Positions 1-11,765 of a stretch of 64,000 nucleotides of DNA are shown piece by piece; position 1 is the first letter of the stretch, and the number at the start of each line of letters is the position of its first letter. The notes beneath the pieces were generated by a model. It was given only the letters and a program-made list of their open reading frames with translations, was not told the origin of the DNA and made no database searches. Location of the stretch: NCBI GenBank assembly GCA_032718565.1, contig JAVGVS010000753.1, forward strand, positions 18,501 through 82,500, in the 5' to 3' direction. A program made the translations under genes and the position numbers. Origin of the DNA: Distichodus sexfasciatus (taxonomy: Eukaryota; Chordata; Actinopteri; Characiformes; Distichodontidae).

Positions 1-411
1 AGAGAAGTTGGGTGGTCAATGACGTGTTATACTTGACTATATAAGCTATAGAGAACATTGTAGATATTCATGTTGCTTACCTTGAGAGTTTGCTCGTACA
101 CCATTGCTTAATTTTAATCGTGGGAGGGGCTTTTGCGAAACAAACTTCACGCGATCTGAAGTAAGCAAACGCTGTCGTGGTACTTGGATGTTACACTGAG
201 TTTGGAAAAAGTTGATAATAAATAAACCATAGACGTCTCACAGTAAGGGAATGTTTTCAACTTTAATGCAAACCAACGCTGCTGACTGGGATGAGCTTTA
301 CATCGCAGATATTGCTGATTTTACAGAAATATGAAACATATATTTACAGAAATAATACAGTAGATGATCTCATTTTTACACGTTCTAAGTATTATGATCC
401 ATAATCGTAAA
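1..411. other. AT-rich sequence without recognisable gene
   Basis: No coding exon, tRNA or repeat is recognised here. The open frame covering 321-557 on the minus strand has no family signature and overlaps the diverged tandem repeat that follows, so I treat it as chance. Confidence 0.5.
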
Positions 412-800
412 TATTTCAAACTGTACAAGATACAGCGGTGGCTTCTGTGGCACAAACATAGCACTAACGATGCAGCGCAGGTTCGCGTCCGTGCGTTGTT
501 GGCTAGCGCCATCGTCTGGAAATTAATACTGTAATATCTCCAAAATGAAAGCAGCACAAATGATCATTTTCGCAGCACTAACCAACCAGCCCGGTTTCGT
601 GTCGGAACGCCGTTGTAGGGGAGCTGAGTGAACTTCTGACCCTCATAAAACCTGTTAATATCTCCAAAACTATAAGAGACAGAGCAGCGATTTTTGCGGC
701 ACAAACGCAGCTCAAACGTACCAGCCCGGCTTCACGTCCATATTCGATTGTAGGAGGCTGGATTACATTATCGTCTGGAAAAAACTCTCGCTAATATCTG
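412..800 (+). repeat. Three diverged tandem units of about 126 bp
   Basis: Three successive stretches share the same order of short blocks: 'tatctccaaaa', then 'gcggcacaaa' or 'tgtggcacaaa', then 'ccagcccggtttcgtgtc' variants, 'cgttgtaggg' and 'catcgtctggaaa'. The 'ggcac' block falls near 448, 574 and 700, giving a period of about 126 bp. The units are well diverged. The third unit abuts the truncated TRIM block at about 803. The source repeat family is not recognised. Confidence 0.55.
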
Positions 801-802
801 AG

Positions 803-1087
803 TCAAGCAGCTGACTTTCTACCATGTACATAACACAGACCCCTACACACCGACACACACACACGTGCGCACACACACACACACACACAATCATACACAA
901 ACAAGAGCAGTCTTTCTACCATGTATGTAACACACACACACACACCAACATACACAGTAAGATGTGCACACACACTGAGATACACACCTCACACATAATA
1001 CAGAAGTCTGTAAAATGTCCATTTCTGATCATTATAAAACTAAATTAAACTAGAGTTTAAACTAAAGTCTTGATATTTATCTTTTAG
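803..1087 (+). pseudogene. TRIM intron with remnants of the short exon before PRY-SPRY, plus CA repeat
   Basis: This segment is homologous to the intron ahead of the PRY-SPRY exon in the minus-strand TRIM relic at 44.7-46.8 kb. It holds two copies of the donor region of the short penultimate exon ('ctttctaccatgta' at about 812 and 910), separated by (CA)n at 838-960. The right-hand locus shows the same two-copy arrangement. The upstream part of the exon is missing because homology stops at about 803, so this copy lacks everything 5' of it. The polypyrimidine/acceptor 'cttttag' ends at 1087. Confidence 0.6.
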
Positions 1088-1617
1088 TTTACTGTCATTT
1101 GACTCTGGATCCCAACACAGCACATCGTAACCTCATTCTGTCTGAGAAGAACAGAGTGGTGAGATACAGTTGGACAGTCCAGAGTTACTCTGATCATCCA
1201 GAGAGATTTGACTCCTGGTTTCAGGTGTTGTGTAAGGAGAGTGTGTGTGGACGCTGTTACTGGGAGGTTGAGTGGAGCGGTGGTGGTGTGTACATAGCAG
1301 TGTCATATAAAAACATCAGCAGGAAAGGACGAGGTAAAGAGTGTGGGTTTGGATTCAACAGTCAGTCCTGGAGTCTTCTCTGTTCTTCCTCTCTCTCTTT
1401 CCATCACAACAACATTGAGACTAAGATCTCATCATCACCATGCTCCAGAATAGGAGTGTATGTGGATCACAGTGCAGGAACTCTGTCCTTCTACAGCGTC
1501 TCTGATACAATGAGTCTCCTACACAGAGTCCACACCACATTCACACAGCCACTCTACCCTGGCTTCTGGTTTTATTTTGGATTAGGATCATGTGTGAGGT
1601 TGTGTGATGCTGAATGA
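1088..1617 (+). CDS. PRY-SPRY (B30.2) terminal exon of a fish TRIM-type gene, partial
   Basis: The terminal exon begins after an AG acceptor at 1086-1087 and is open to TGA at 1615-1617 (about 176 codons). After a phase-2 join it reads Y-C-H-L-T-L-D-P-N-T-A, the usual start of the PRY segment. SPRY hallmarks follow: 'CYWEVEWSGGG', 'GFGFNSQSWSL' and 'DHSAGTLSFYSVSD', ending 'VRLCDAE'. In fish TRIM/finTRIM and NLR proteins this C-terminal domain binds ligand. No RING, B-box or coiled-coil exon lies upstream in the window; the 5' side is cut at about 803. A near-identical exon lies inverted at 44678-45201. The frame is intact, but without its partner exons this is probably a duplicated fragment. 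There is no in-frame ATG, because the exon is entered by splicing. Confidence 0.8.
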
Positions 1618-1639
1618 AGTATCAGTGTTATAGTGTAAG

Positions 1640-3150
1640 GTGTAAAACTGCTGTCTGTATGTGATCAACTGGATTTACTCTTCCACACAGCCTCCTTCAT
1701 GGACATTACAGCAGTGACTCTTCACTCACTTCGTGCTTTAGCTTTATTCTTTTCTTCTGATGTCTTTTTTTAACTGGAAGATTTGTGTATCAACTGGAAC
1801 AGTGTTGAGTTCAAGTTTTGTTGAGTTAATAATTGATGCAGCTGATTTTTAAATCCTCTTATCCATCACCACCTTACTTACAGACAAATGTACTTTTTGG
1901 CAGTTGATGTTTTTAACATTAGAATTCCAGCATTTTAAATGCATGCTCATGTAAATATCAAAAAGCAGAAGAGTAATCACATAAAAAACCTTCATGAAAA
2001 TAACATCCACAGTGTAGTTAATTGTGTCTCTGTGCGTCCTGACTGGTTAATTAGTTCGTTCAAGGAGAGGTGAAGTTCTAGACCTGCTTAAAAGGAGAAA
2101 ATAGGATTAACTGGACTTACAGACTTAGGATTACAGAGGTTATGGAGATCCACACATTCATAACGTTACAGAGAGAGAATAAAATACAATAATTAAATCA
2201 ATGAAGAATAACAGTGAAAAGGCGTTATGGAGACGCCAAGCGCTTTGCCAGCGTTATGATGAAGCACGCTACATTATGCAGGGGCGTTATGGAGACGCCA
2301 GCGCTTTTGGTATCATGTAGGACGTAAACTACACGGTAAAAAATACGTTTTTTACAGCAATTTACCATTGAAAAAACAGATTTTTGCCATATTTTTCATT
2401 TCACGTGAATATATCTGTAAAATACAGCAAATCTGGATTGTTAAATACATGTTCTGTAAAATTATGATAAAAATCTGTAATTTTACATTATAAAAATTTA
2501 CTGTTTTTTTACATGGCTGTGCTGTTCTTAAATGACTTAGAATGTAAAATTATGATACACTGCTGTTAAAAAACACAACACAGTAATTTGCCTTTTCCAA
2601 CAACATGCACATGCCGTATCATATAATACAGAGCATTATGGCATTAGAAACTTGCATTTGCTGTAAATCCAATATAACCATCATATATTAAAATCTAAAA
2701 AACTGAGACAGAAATGTCCAATAAAATTGCTACCATCTGATTACTATCTGATCACTTGATAGGACACTTGCTGAAAGTAAAAAAAGACCCATTTTGGACC
2801 TATTTCTGATGATTTTACAGTAAAAACTATAAAACTAAAAAAGTAACATCTATTAATATTTTAATTAAAATCTTGCCAAAATGAGTAGTGTAACATGAGT
2901 TTTGGAACAGTGGATCTAATTTCAATTTCTTATTATATAACTAAACAAACTACAGGACACCAATTAACATTTGAAAATGTGACATTTATTTGTAACAGTC
3001 AAGCTTTTACAAAAAAAAATTAAAAATATAACTGCAAGCAGCTTTTTTACGAATTGAACTACATATATGTTGAGATTTAATATCTTTCATCTTTTTTTCT
3101 ACGTATTTACGGTTCAAAACTTATTAGGCTAACTTTAAAATAGTTTATTA
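1640..3150. other. AT-rich intergenic stretch with small repeats
   Basis: Homology to the right-hand TRIM copy ends about 20 bp after the stop codon. The stretch holds a short direct duplication at 2220-2245 and 2281-2309 ('ggcgttatggagacgcca', period about 62). A palindrome-like AT-rich segment follows at 2319-2512 ('acggtaaaaaatacg' near one end, 'tgtttttttaca' near the other) and resembles fish MITE termini. No coding sequence is recognised. Confidence 0.4.
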
Positions 3151-4440
3151 TGGTGCCAATAAGTGGGATATCGACTTTGAAGTGAAGCTTTGCAGCCATA
3201 TAAAGAAATACCTGAAAATGTGCTTAATAATTACTATAGGAAAATGTCTAAAAACTGTAAATTATAGTAAAGTTTTAAAGTTTGTTCAAACATGTCTTGC
3301 TGAATTTGTTTCAAAGTATTGATTTGCATAATATAGCCATATGAATAGGTAAATGAAAAATGTGCTCAATAACTATTAAAGAAGAATATGCTGAGATTTA
3401 AATAATACGATTCATATTATGAAAATTAACGGTAGCTCACTCAGAGCTAGATTTCTATGATATTCAGTGTGTGGCCTTGCATTACTATATGAAGCCGAGC
3501 ACATTTATTTAAAAAAATACAGCCTAATGAAGACCTAAATAAAAAATATACTTGATAATAATTAAAGAAGAATGTCTTGGAATTGAAATAATACCAGTTA
3601 CATGCAGATTGGATAAAAATCCAGGATCTAGTTGACTAGTTATGCCGATTAAAGAAAAATCCAATATGGGAAAAATAGATATGAGGGTTTATTAAGATTC
3701 GTCTTGACCTAAGAAATAAGATAATATATGACTTTTAAGAATCGGAGCTACGATTCAAAAGTTAGTATGGAAAACGCATAATAGCTTATTAGCGCCACCA
3801 AGTGGTAGAGTGGTGCAATTATTTTTATTTGCCTAAGTAGTAAATAATGTTTATATCGGCAAAATGGCACTCATTTTTTTGGCTCTATATTGGGTAGAGT
3901 CAAGGAACCTACCTGCCAAATTTCAAAGCTCTTGCCCACCCAGAGCCGAATTTCTATGACACTCGGTGTGTGGTGTTGCAATCCGATGCCAAGCCAAGCA
4001 CATTTATTTGCATATTACATAAAAATGAAGACCTAAATTAAAAATGTGCTCGTTAATAATTAAAGAAGAGTGTCTTGGGATTCAAATGACACCAGTTGCA
4101 TGGAGATTGGACAAAAATCCAGGGACGAGTTAAAAAAAAATGGGATTTCATTTTATGCAAATTAGCAAATTCAAATACGGCAGAAATAGATGCGAGGGTC
4201 TAAAAAATTTGGCTTAAACCAAAGAATAAGATATAAGATTTTTGAGAATCAGAGCTACGGTTCAACGTTTATTTGGCAAAATGCTTTTTTTTGGAAAATT
4301 GCAAAAGGAGCCTTTGAGCTGCACTGTTGGTTTTATATCACCCAATGAAGCACATAATAGGAATATTAAACTAACTTAACGGAATCATGATATTTTCGGT
4401 TCGGAATTTCGGCAGAAATTGACGGCAAGAAGACGTTTTA
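3150..4440 (-). repeat. Dispersed repeat family A, mosaic copy with internal tandem duplication
   Basis: This is a copy of an interspersed family also seen at 5590-5835, 18870-19005, 19640-20390 and 26645-27005. Diagnostic blocks are 'agagctacggttca', 'ctgccaaatttcaaagct' and 'ggacaaaaatccaggga'. Within this copy the block from 'actcagagc' to 'ggataaaaatccagg' occurs at about 3437-3625 and again at about 3950-4120, a tandem period of roughly 510 bp. No protein is encoded. The family is not named here because it cannot be assigned by eye. Confidence 0.6.
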
Positions 4441-4825
4441 TGCAGCGTTTATTTGACGCTTGTGGATGCTCGGATTCCCTCCAATGGGCAGAAAAACAGT
4501 CGGCACTTACCAGACGTCACAAACGCCAGAAAACAGTACTAGCTAGCTAGCATTGCTGCTGCAAAAGCTGTGAATGTTACGCTGATAAAATAAAGCTTCA
4601 GTACAACATTACTGCTAACCAGGTTAGATAACAGCAATCGCCTTGTGGGGAACGTTTTGTTTTCCGTGCACCGCCGACACTCAGTCACGTGCACAGGGCT
4701 TCTGTGTGGTGATTGGATGAGATGGTGATTTCCCACGGAGCTTTGCGACTGTTCAGCCAATCACTAGCCGATGTTAAGTCGTTTGAATCTGTGGGCCAGG
4801 AGGAGCCTCGCTGCGACTTGTACGT

Positions 4826-6305
4826 TAGTGGTGTGCGATACTGCAAAATTTGTTATCGATCCGATACCAAGTAAAACAGGGTCAGTATCGCCAATACCAA
4901 AAATGCTTTTATCATAATAAAAGTTGTTGCTCAGAAACAATAGCACAGAAACAAAACAATTTTTCCACATACATTAAATTCTTCTTAAACACATATATGC
5001 CCTAACGCCTTTCCAGGGTTGACAGCCAGATAACTCTTCTCCAACAGACCACACGGACAACAAGTTCCAGTTCTCTCTTTATGGTGTTGAAGTAGGGTAA
5101 AACTGAGAAATGAAAATACGAGTGCTACAGAAAATAGCTTAAAGGCAAGGTTAACTTCGCTAGCGTGTCAACGTAAATAAACATAGAAAATCCCTGAATG
5201 AATTAAAGTCATTCTAATATTTATAACTATTTTACATGCAAACATACCGACGGTGCCTACAAAGACCAACTTGAGGCAAGGAAGAAATGATACGAGAGGC
5301 GTAGCAAGCACCGTGTTGTCTCTATTTGTTTCCACCAAAAATAACCAAATATCTCCTGTGGTGATGTTCAAATCTGAAACGTTATCAACCTCCACCAATA
5401 GATGGCAGCAGAGGACGATGGAAACCTTCTTAACACTGACTTTAAAGGAATCTAAAGGCAGGAATAGTATATAAAACAGAACAGCTTAAATAGAGAGTGC
5501 ACAAAATTATCACTCGAGAACAAAACAAATCTTTTTTTCAGGTTCAGGAGTGTTCAGGAACTACAATACAAAAATTAAAAAATTCTCCCTTCATTGCACT
5601 TCTTTTTAGACCCACTACTCGGGCGAAAGAAGTTGCACCACTCTGCCAGTTGGTGGCGTTATAATAAGCTATTTTGCGTTTTTCCTAATAAATTTGCGTT
5701 TTGCCCAATAACTTTTGAACCGTAGCTCCGATTCTCAAAAACATCATACCATCTTACTCCATGGGTCAAGTCGACTGCATGGACCCCACAATCACTGCTT
5801 GCAGTAATATTCTTCTAATTGTTCTTCTTAAATAAACAAGTGTACAAAATGATTAATCCAAAAAAACTACTAAAAAAAAACACAAATTCTTTTTTGAAGT
5901 AGAATGTGTAACTTGCAGTTGTTTCATTTTCGAAATGAAAATACAACCAAACGGCGCCGCTTTCCCTCTCTGCCATTGCTCTCTCCTCCGTGTGTGTCGT
6001 GTGTATGAGTGCTGCTGGTCGCTCGTTTGCCTGGCGCTGCTAAGTCACGTGACAGTACAACATCAAGAGGGGGATTAAAGTGGCACCGCGGCAATTACAC
6101 AAACACAGCGGGGTCTGTCCGGCGCTGCCGAGTCGCGTTGATGTGTGAGGAGCAGAATTTCTACCGCAAGTTTACTTTCAGTTGGAACGTGGCACTGAAA
6201 GTAGAAGAGCAAAAGAATCGATCCCCTCGTGCTAGTATCGATCCGATACCGATACCAACTTGGTATCGATACTATCGATATTTTGGATCGATCCTCCCAC
6301 CCCTA
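4826..6305. mobile_element. hAT-superfamily element, probably non-autonomous, with 8-bp TSD
   Basis: The octamer TTGTACGT occurs at 4818-4825 and again at 6306-6313. The DNA between starts 'TAGTGGTGTGCGATACTG' and its reverse complement starts 'TAGGGGTGGGAGGATCG', so imperfect terminal inverted repeats (9 of the first 12 bases match) sit exactly inside the duplication. An 8-bp TSD with TAG..CTA ends is typical of hAT elements. Both subterminal regions are rich in 'tatcgatccgatacc'-type motifs. The 1480-bp interior encodes no recognisable transposase; it carries a family A fragment (about 5590-5835) and a GC-rich region at 5940-6200. It is probably an internally rearranged derivative mobilised in trans. 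Confidence 0.8.
5590..5835 (+). repeat. Family A repeat fragment nested in the hAT element
   Basis: Blocks shared with the 19.7-kb copy include 'tttgaaccgtagctccgatt', the 'caccactctgccagttgg' stretch, and the 'atcactgcttgcagt' end. It lies wholly inside the hAT boundaries, so it inserted into the element or was captured by it. Confidence 0.55.
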
Positions 6306-6313
6306 TTGTACGT

Positions 6314-7109
6314 CTTGACTCAGGAATTTGGCTGCAGAGGAGTTCGTCTCTACGCTTACTATCAGCATTCACGTTCGAGGAAAGGTAATGTCCTGCTTCA
6401 GTGTACTTTTTATACACAGTCTTTTAGTGGGAACACACCAACTGCTTTGTAATCACGTCGTGATTATTTGTATGCTAACATGCTAACATTAGCAGCACCT
6501 TAAACAACAGCAGGGCAATGCGGTCTCGGATCGAAGTTAGTTTATTACAGCTAAAGACCTTAGCCAATTAATTTTTTTTCTTCGTATAGTAAGAATTGAT
6601 AGTCGGGGCTCAGTGAACGCATGGATTGTGAAATAGAAACGTGAACTCCTTTATTTGTAATGGTTAGCAATTTATAAATTCAGCAGTTAAACTAGCAGCA
6701 TGAACTTGCTAACATACAGTATATTATACTTCAACATACTAGCTAAGTATCACTGTCTGGTTTAAATACGAAATGTTGGATTTCTTTAACAAAAATATGT
6801 CAATCGTTTGAAATACCGCTAAAGCATTATCCCTTTTTGTGGTGTTCTCAGTTTGTCATATTTTATTTAAATCCAGTCATCAACGATGGGTTTAACTGTA
6901 TTCCCCATCTTGTCTTAAGAGAATTACTTTAAAAAAGTCCTTGGTAATCATGTATTTTTGCTTAACATTACAAAATTGAATAACTAAGGTAATGCAAGTA
7001 GGAAGGCTCAGAAATATGCCAAATTGTATAAATATGTCAAGGTATAAATGTCAAATTTGGTTACATTTGTTACATTTAATTGTTACATTTAAATGTCAAT
7101 TTGGTACAT
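6314..7109. other. AT-rich stretch, nothing recognised
   Basis: No gene, RNA gene or repeat family is recognised, apart from short 'gttacattt' iterations near 7060-7090. Confidence 0.4.
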
Positions 7110-7410
7110 TCCATCTGTAGGTAATACTACATCCTGTCTTTTTCTCAACTCTTCCTATATTTCTATTTCTAGTCTCAAATTATATTTAAAACTCTGTGTC
7201 TAGTTTAAAATGTATATTTTTTTATGTATATTTTGTATTTCTACTTATTTATTGTTTATTCCATGTGCCTATTTGTGCCACTGCCTATTTGTTCTCTGTT
7301 CTGTTGTTCTTTGTTCTCTGCATTGAAAATAACCTGGAGCCACGTCGTCTCGTCTCTCTATGTGTCTGTACAGTATATAGCAGAGATGACAAAGTTTACT
7401 TGACTTTGAC
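7110..7410 (+). repeat. Retroposon 3'-tail-like dispersed repeat (family C)
   Basis: The segment is collinear with 43645-43870. Both contain 'ttctagtttaaaatgtata', a run of 'tttgttct'-type words, then 'ctggagccacgtcgtct' and 'tctgtacagta'. The following 'gatgacaaagtttacttgac' here resembles the 3' ends of fish non-LTR retroposons. The length and lack of coding potential fit a 5'-truncated 3' UTR copy. Confidence 0.5.
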
Positions 7411-10205
7411 TAATAATGTTCATGCTAAAAACAAATCACGTTGCTTTAGAAATATACAGTGTGCATATTTTTATGACTGGCTACTTTCTGCTCTAATATA
7501 CAATGTCTGGTTATATTTTTTTTACAGATTGCCAGTGTCTTTATAGTGGCTTAACATGTTATGGAAGAAAGTGGCCTGAATTTTCCAAGACCAAGACTTA
7601 AGGAGGTTTCACCTTTATACCAACCCTCTTAAAATGGACATATTTCTGAAAGTTTCTGAAAAACTACAAATAGATTAACCGCTCATGGTGAGTAAATTGA
7701 GTCTAACAGAGAAAGACGAGCACAGTGACAGTAAACAACTGCATCTTTAAGATATTTGATAGGCTTGCATAGAATGTGTTGTAACTTTTTAACATCCTTT
7801 CCTGTAGTCAAGATGGCACGGCCACGTCCAGACGCCTTCCCGAGCGCTCCGTACAGATCTTGAATCTTCCATTTTACTGGCACAATGTGGTCTGAACTTC
7901 AGAAGCCAAGCAGTAAAACATTCATACGTAACAAGCTAGTAGTGATAGCAGTTTGCAATTGTAGATGAAAAAAATCCATGTCCATGATGTATCTCTCCAA
8001 CATATTCTGATTCACACTTAAGCTACAGCAGCACTTGGCTTAATACTGTGCAGTATCAGTCATGAATGGCAATGGGATGCAAAGGATGTAGAAAATGGCT
8101 TTAAGAATGTGGCTCAGAACTGATGTTTCAAGATTTAGTTTTGATCTTGTTTTTGCGTTTTAATGCCATACATAACTACATCATGACGCATTCAGGCCCC
8201 TTTCATGTAATTTTAATTTTTTTAAAATTAGTTTAAATGTATTATATTAAAAACTAAAATTTAACATTTATGTAAGTATTCAGACCAGCAGTTCAGTGCT
8301 ACATGAAAGCTCCTTTATCAGCAGTTACAGCTCAGATTTGGAACCCTCTTCTCTAAACGTCTAAGCTAAATTTATTGGGAGAAAATCTATTTTGTCAGCT
8401 ATTTAATTTGCAATGTATTAAGGTATGTACTTAAATGAATACTGTACTGTGCTAACATGGCTTGAAATGTTATCACTCGTGGCTTGACTCAATTATACCC
8501 CTGCTATGAAAAACACCACCATGTCTTTTTTTTGTTTGTATGTTTACAACAAAAATGCTAAGCACCATGCAAGACAAGAGGTGATTTGTGTTGTCATACT
8601 TCATTCACATCTTCACGTTTATATTCTCAATGTTCATTGTTTCTGTGACTTTTACCTGTGTTTTGAGTTCGTGGACATAACATTCAATTATTAGGTTTGT
8701 TGGTGCAAGTTCTGGATAAAAAAAAATAAAATAAAATCAAGATTCATTGTATTCTTGTTGTGCTTTTGTACTAACCGAGGGGTTCCCATACTCAGTCTTA
8801 AGCCATAGACTTTTATATAACAACTGCTGGTAGTGTTCTGTATTATAACTATGAGATATTGTAGATAAACTGTTTTTAAAAAGTCTTTAAATAGTAAAGT
8901 ATATGTAAATTTATATGATTTTGCTTTGTTTTAAGGGTAGAAATCTGTATCTTGTCTATTATATACCATGGATAAATAGAACATTTCTGTTTAAAAGCAG
9001 TACTATACTGTAGTTTAACAAATGTCAAACATTAAATTGTGCAAATCCAAGTTCATTTCACAGCATTTTGTTGGTGTAAATCTGTAAATCTACCAAAATT
9101 CGGCTATAAAATCACAGCACAAAATACAGAGAATGGCTGTAATTTTTACAATAAGATAATAAAATGGGCTCTCTTCTCACTTGGGCCCTGTTAAGTCAGT
9201 CCCACATTTCACCCCACTATGACGACCATGATTACAGGACTAAGACAACATAAAGACCACATAAACCAGAGATCATTTGATGACCTGTCAATGAGGGTCA
9301 TGTCGTGCAGCCCTTCAAGTCCTCAAATATATATCTATGCCCCTAATATGATACAATACAATACTCCTATACATACAACAGTGGATAAAAGCCACAATGA
9401 AATGTAGCTGCGCTGATTCAGAATGTGCATGACATACAACTACTAGGACTAGCAACAATAGAATAATAATAATAATAAAAAACATCATTAACATTGCCAT
9501 CATCACCTTTATTCAGCACTTAAAGTGCCTCTGAATGAAATTAATAACCCTCACCCTATTTAAACTGCCTCCTCTAGTGGCACAGCAACATCATTACAAT
9601 TTAATTCAACAAATTAATATACCCATATCCAACACAAAACACATTTTAAAAGATAAAGCTGGTCAGTTTTACATCTGTAAGAGTTTTACCTGTAAATAAA
9701 TGTCAGAAAAGTAAAACCCAAGTTTCCGGTTAAAAATGACATGCTTTGAAAGAATAGTTATATTGATACGTATAGTGTTTGCCCTTTTCAGTAGTTCAGT
9801 AATTCTGCTACACACTGGAATGACATGACATTTTGCAGTTTGTCACCTGCCTGGTAAATTTCCATGTTGGTTCCCCAAAGCAAAGCTGATGCAGGAAGAA
9901 GATTCCAGTGATGTGTGGCCCTAACCCTGACCCTATTAAACCACTCAAAGCACTAATTTCATAGCAGTACTGGAATGTTCTAACCCTACATTTTACTGGA
10001 TTTCTGGCTGTTATTACAGCATGAGAAAGGCTTCGGGCCGATTTGAGGAATCAGTCATTAGACGAGGCTGAGAGGAGCTTTCTTAATCTGTCTTAACCTT
10101 GACCTTTGTGGTTCATGTTTTAGATTATTTTGCATGGCAACTTTTTGCAATAGAAAGTAGAGATAATGTTTCTGGAACTTTCCATGTACAGTGTTGCGTA
10201 ATACA
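7411..10205. other. Long AT-rich stretch, no gene recognised
   Basis: Only short open frames without family signatures occur, in both strands. An AAT/ATT-rich run lies at about 9463-9480. I see no conserved splice-flanked exon, tRNA or rRNA. Confidence 0.45.
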
Positions 10206-10210
10206 GTTAC

Positions 10211-11169
10211 TGTCATGGTGCGGTTGCAGGAAGGGGATGAGGACACCAATGCAGGCATACAAAAACAGGTTTATTAGGGGAGAACAGAAACCAGACAAAA
10301 ACAGGCAGGGCAAAAACCGAGGCCTCAAAAATAGCAAAAACTGAGGTCCAAAACACAGGTGGAGCTCGTGCCCCCAGTGAGCGTGGCTGTGGCCAAAAAC
10401 GGGAGAGCCTCCGTGGGGAAACCAGGAGAAGGAGCGCCTTGCTCAAACACCCACAAGGCGAAACAGAAGCGATCCCGGCGCTGCGCCAGATCGGAGCGGG
10501 GAAGAGGACCTCACTGGGGAACACGAACCTGGGGAGAAAACAAGAAAAAAGGAGTGAGAACAAGAAGCAAAAAGGGGCAATTCAAAAAGGAACAAAAACC
10601 AAAACAGAATCAAAAGGGTCCAAAGTCCAAACAGGGGAACAGGGCAGGAAGGGTCCAAAATCCAAATGAAGAAGGGAGCAGGAACAAGAAATCCAAAAAA
10701 CCCAAAAACACGACACAAACAACCACACATTTCATGAGGGAGACAGACTCAGAGACACTTGGGTTAAATTGGCTTAAATAAGGCCACAGAACTCAACAAA
10801 TGAGTGCTCTCACCAATCCCAGAACTCAAGGCAGAACGAGACACAGCTGAACTCAATGATAAGCGAGGGGTGTTCTAAACAGACACTGACCTACTGGGAA
10901 GGGAGCACACAGTGCAGACAACATACCAGGAAGTAGGGTGCGCTCTAGACTGAGAGTGACTAATCAGAATGGCACAAAGTGCAGACACAGAGCCCAACAG
11001 TGAGGAGCAAGCTAACACAGAAAGCTAAGGCTAACTCGAGTAGACATGAGGAGCACACACACTCACACACACCACCCAAAGTGAACCCAGAAGACCAGAA
11101 ACAATAAAACAGATACTTATCTGGGTTCACGGTGGCACGGTCCCGTCCAAGTCGGGTGGGACCGTGACA
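10211..11169 (-). mobile_element. Solo LTR, family L1 copy 1, with TSD GTTAC
   Basis: The pentamer GTTAC occurs directly before (10206-10210) and after (11170-11174) a 959-bp segment that runs, on the minus strand, from TGTCACGGTCCC to CACCATGACA, the TG...CA ends of an LTR. On that strand a TATA-like 'CCTTATTTAAGCC' precedes a polyadenylation signal within 'CCCCTAATAAACC', in the order expected for U3-R-U5. No internal retroelement coding lies beside it, so it is a solo LTR left by LTR-LTR recombination. Homologous LTRs are at 17252-18071 and 54603-55227. The open frames inside it are fortuitous. Confidence 0.8.
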
Positions 11170-11592
11170 GTTACATAAATATGTATGCACGTTAAATGTA
11201 CTAGTTTGTATTAATAGAAGTAATACGTGCCTCACGTGCCGTAATCTGATTGGATCCTGAAATATATATGAAGATGCAAAAACGTATAGAACTAGAATTG
11301 TGTTAGAGCTGAGAACTCAGGAGCGTTACAGTCTTTTGACCGTCACGTAAAGTCTCTTTGTAGTCTTAGGAATTCATCTTTTGCTTTTAACAGTCTGAGT
11401 TGTAGTAAAGAAAAAGACAACAAAAGAAAACTCAAGACTCTGTTTTGGATACGTGTCATGTGCACAGAATCTTCGGAGTTCGAGGCTAGTGGGACAGCGC
11501 GAGCTGCACTGCACTCACAGGTACAGTAGTAGTCTGGCTATCAGTCAGCTTGGATACCATGTTAAATAGAAACCTAGGATTATTTTTGTTAT

Positions 11593-11765
11593 TTTTAGGG
11601 ATGCACCAATACCACTTAAAAAAAAAAAAACAACAATACAAATACGAGTATTTTTATTTGTGTACTTGCCGAGACCTAGATGTAATTAATTGGGAGGAAG
11701 ATTTTATTTTCTCCTTTGCAGATTATAATAAGGCTATAATAAGTCTAAATATCAAATCATTAACT
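11593..11765 (+). mobile_element. hAT-like terminal fragment
   Basis: The segment starts 'TAGGGATGCACCAATACCAC', a typical hAT-type terminal repeat, followed by an A run and 'tacgagtattttt'. No matching end with a convincing 8-bp duplication is found nearby. An inverted end of similar type is at about 18778, but its flanks do not match. Confidence 0.4.

Noticed and set aside
803..985. Cys/Val-rich minus frame near the left TRIM block
   Set aside because: It is a translation of the CA/GT microsatellite.
10058..10781. Overlapping open frames with Lys-rich or hydrophobic peptides
   Set aside because: They lie within the solo LTR at 10211-11169 or its flank. The AG-rich strand lacks stops by composition.
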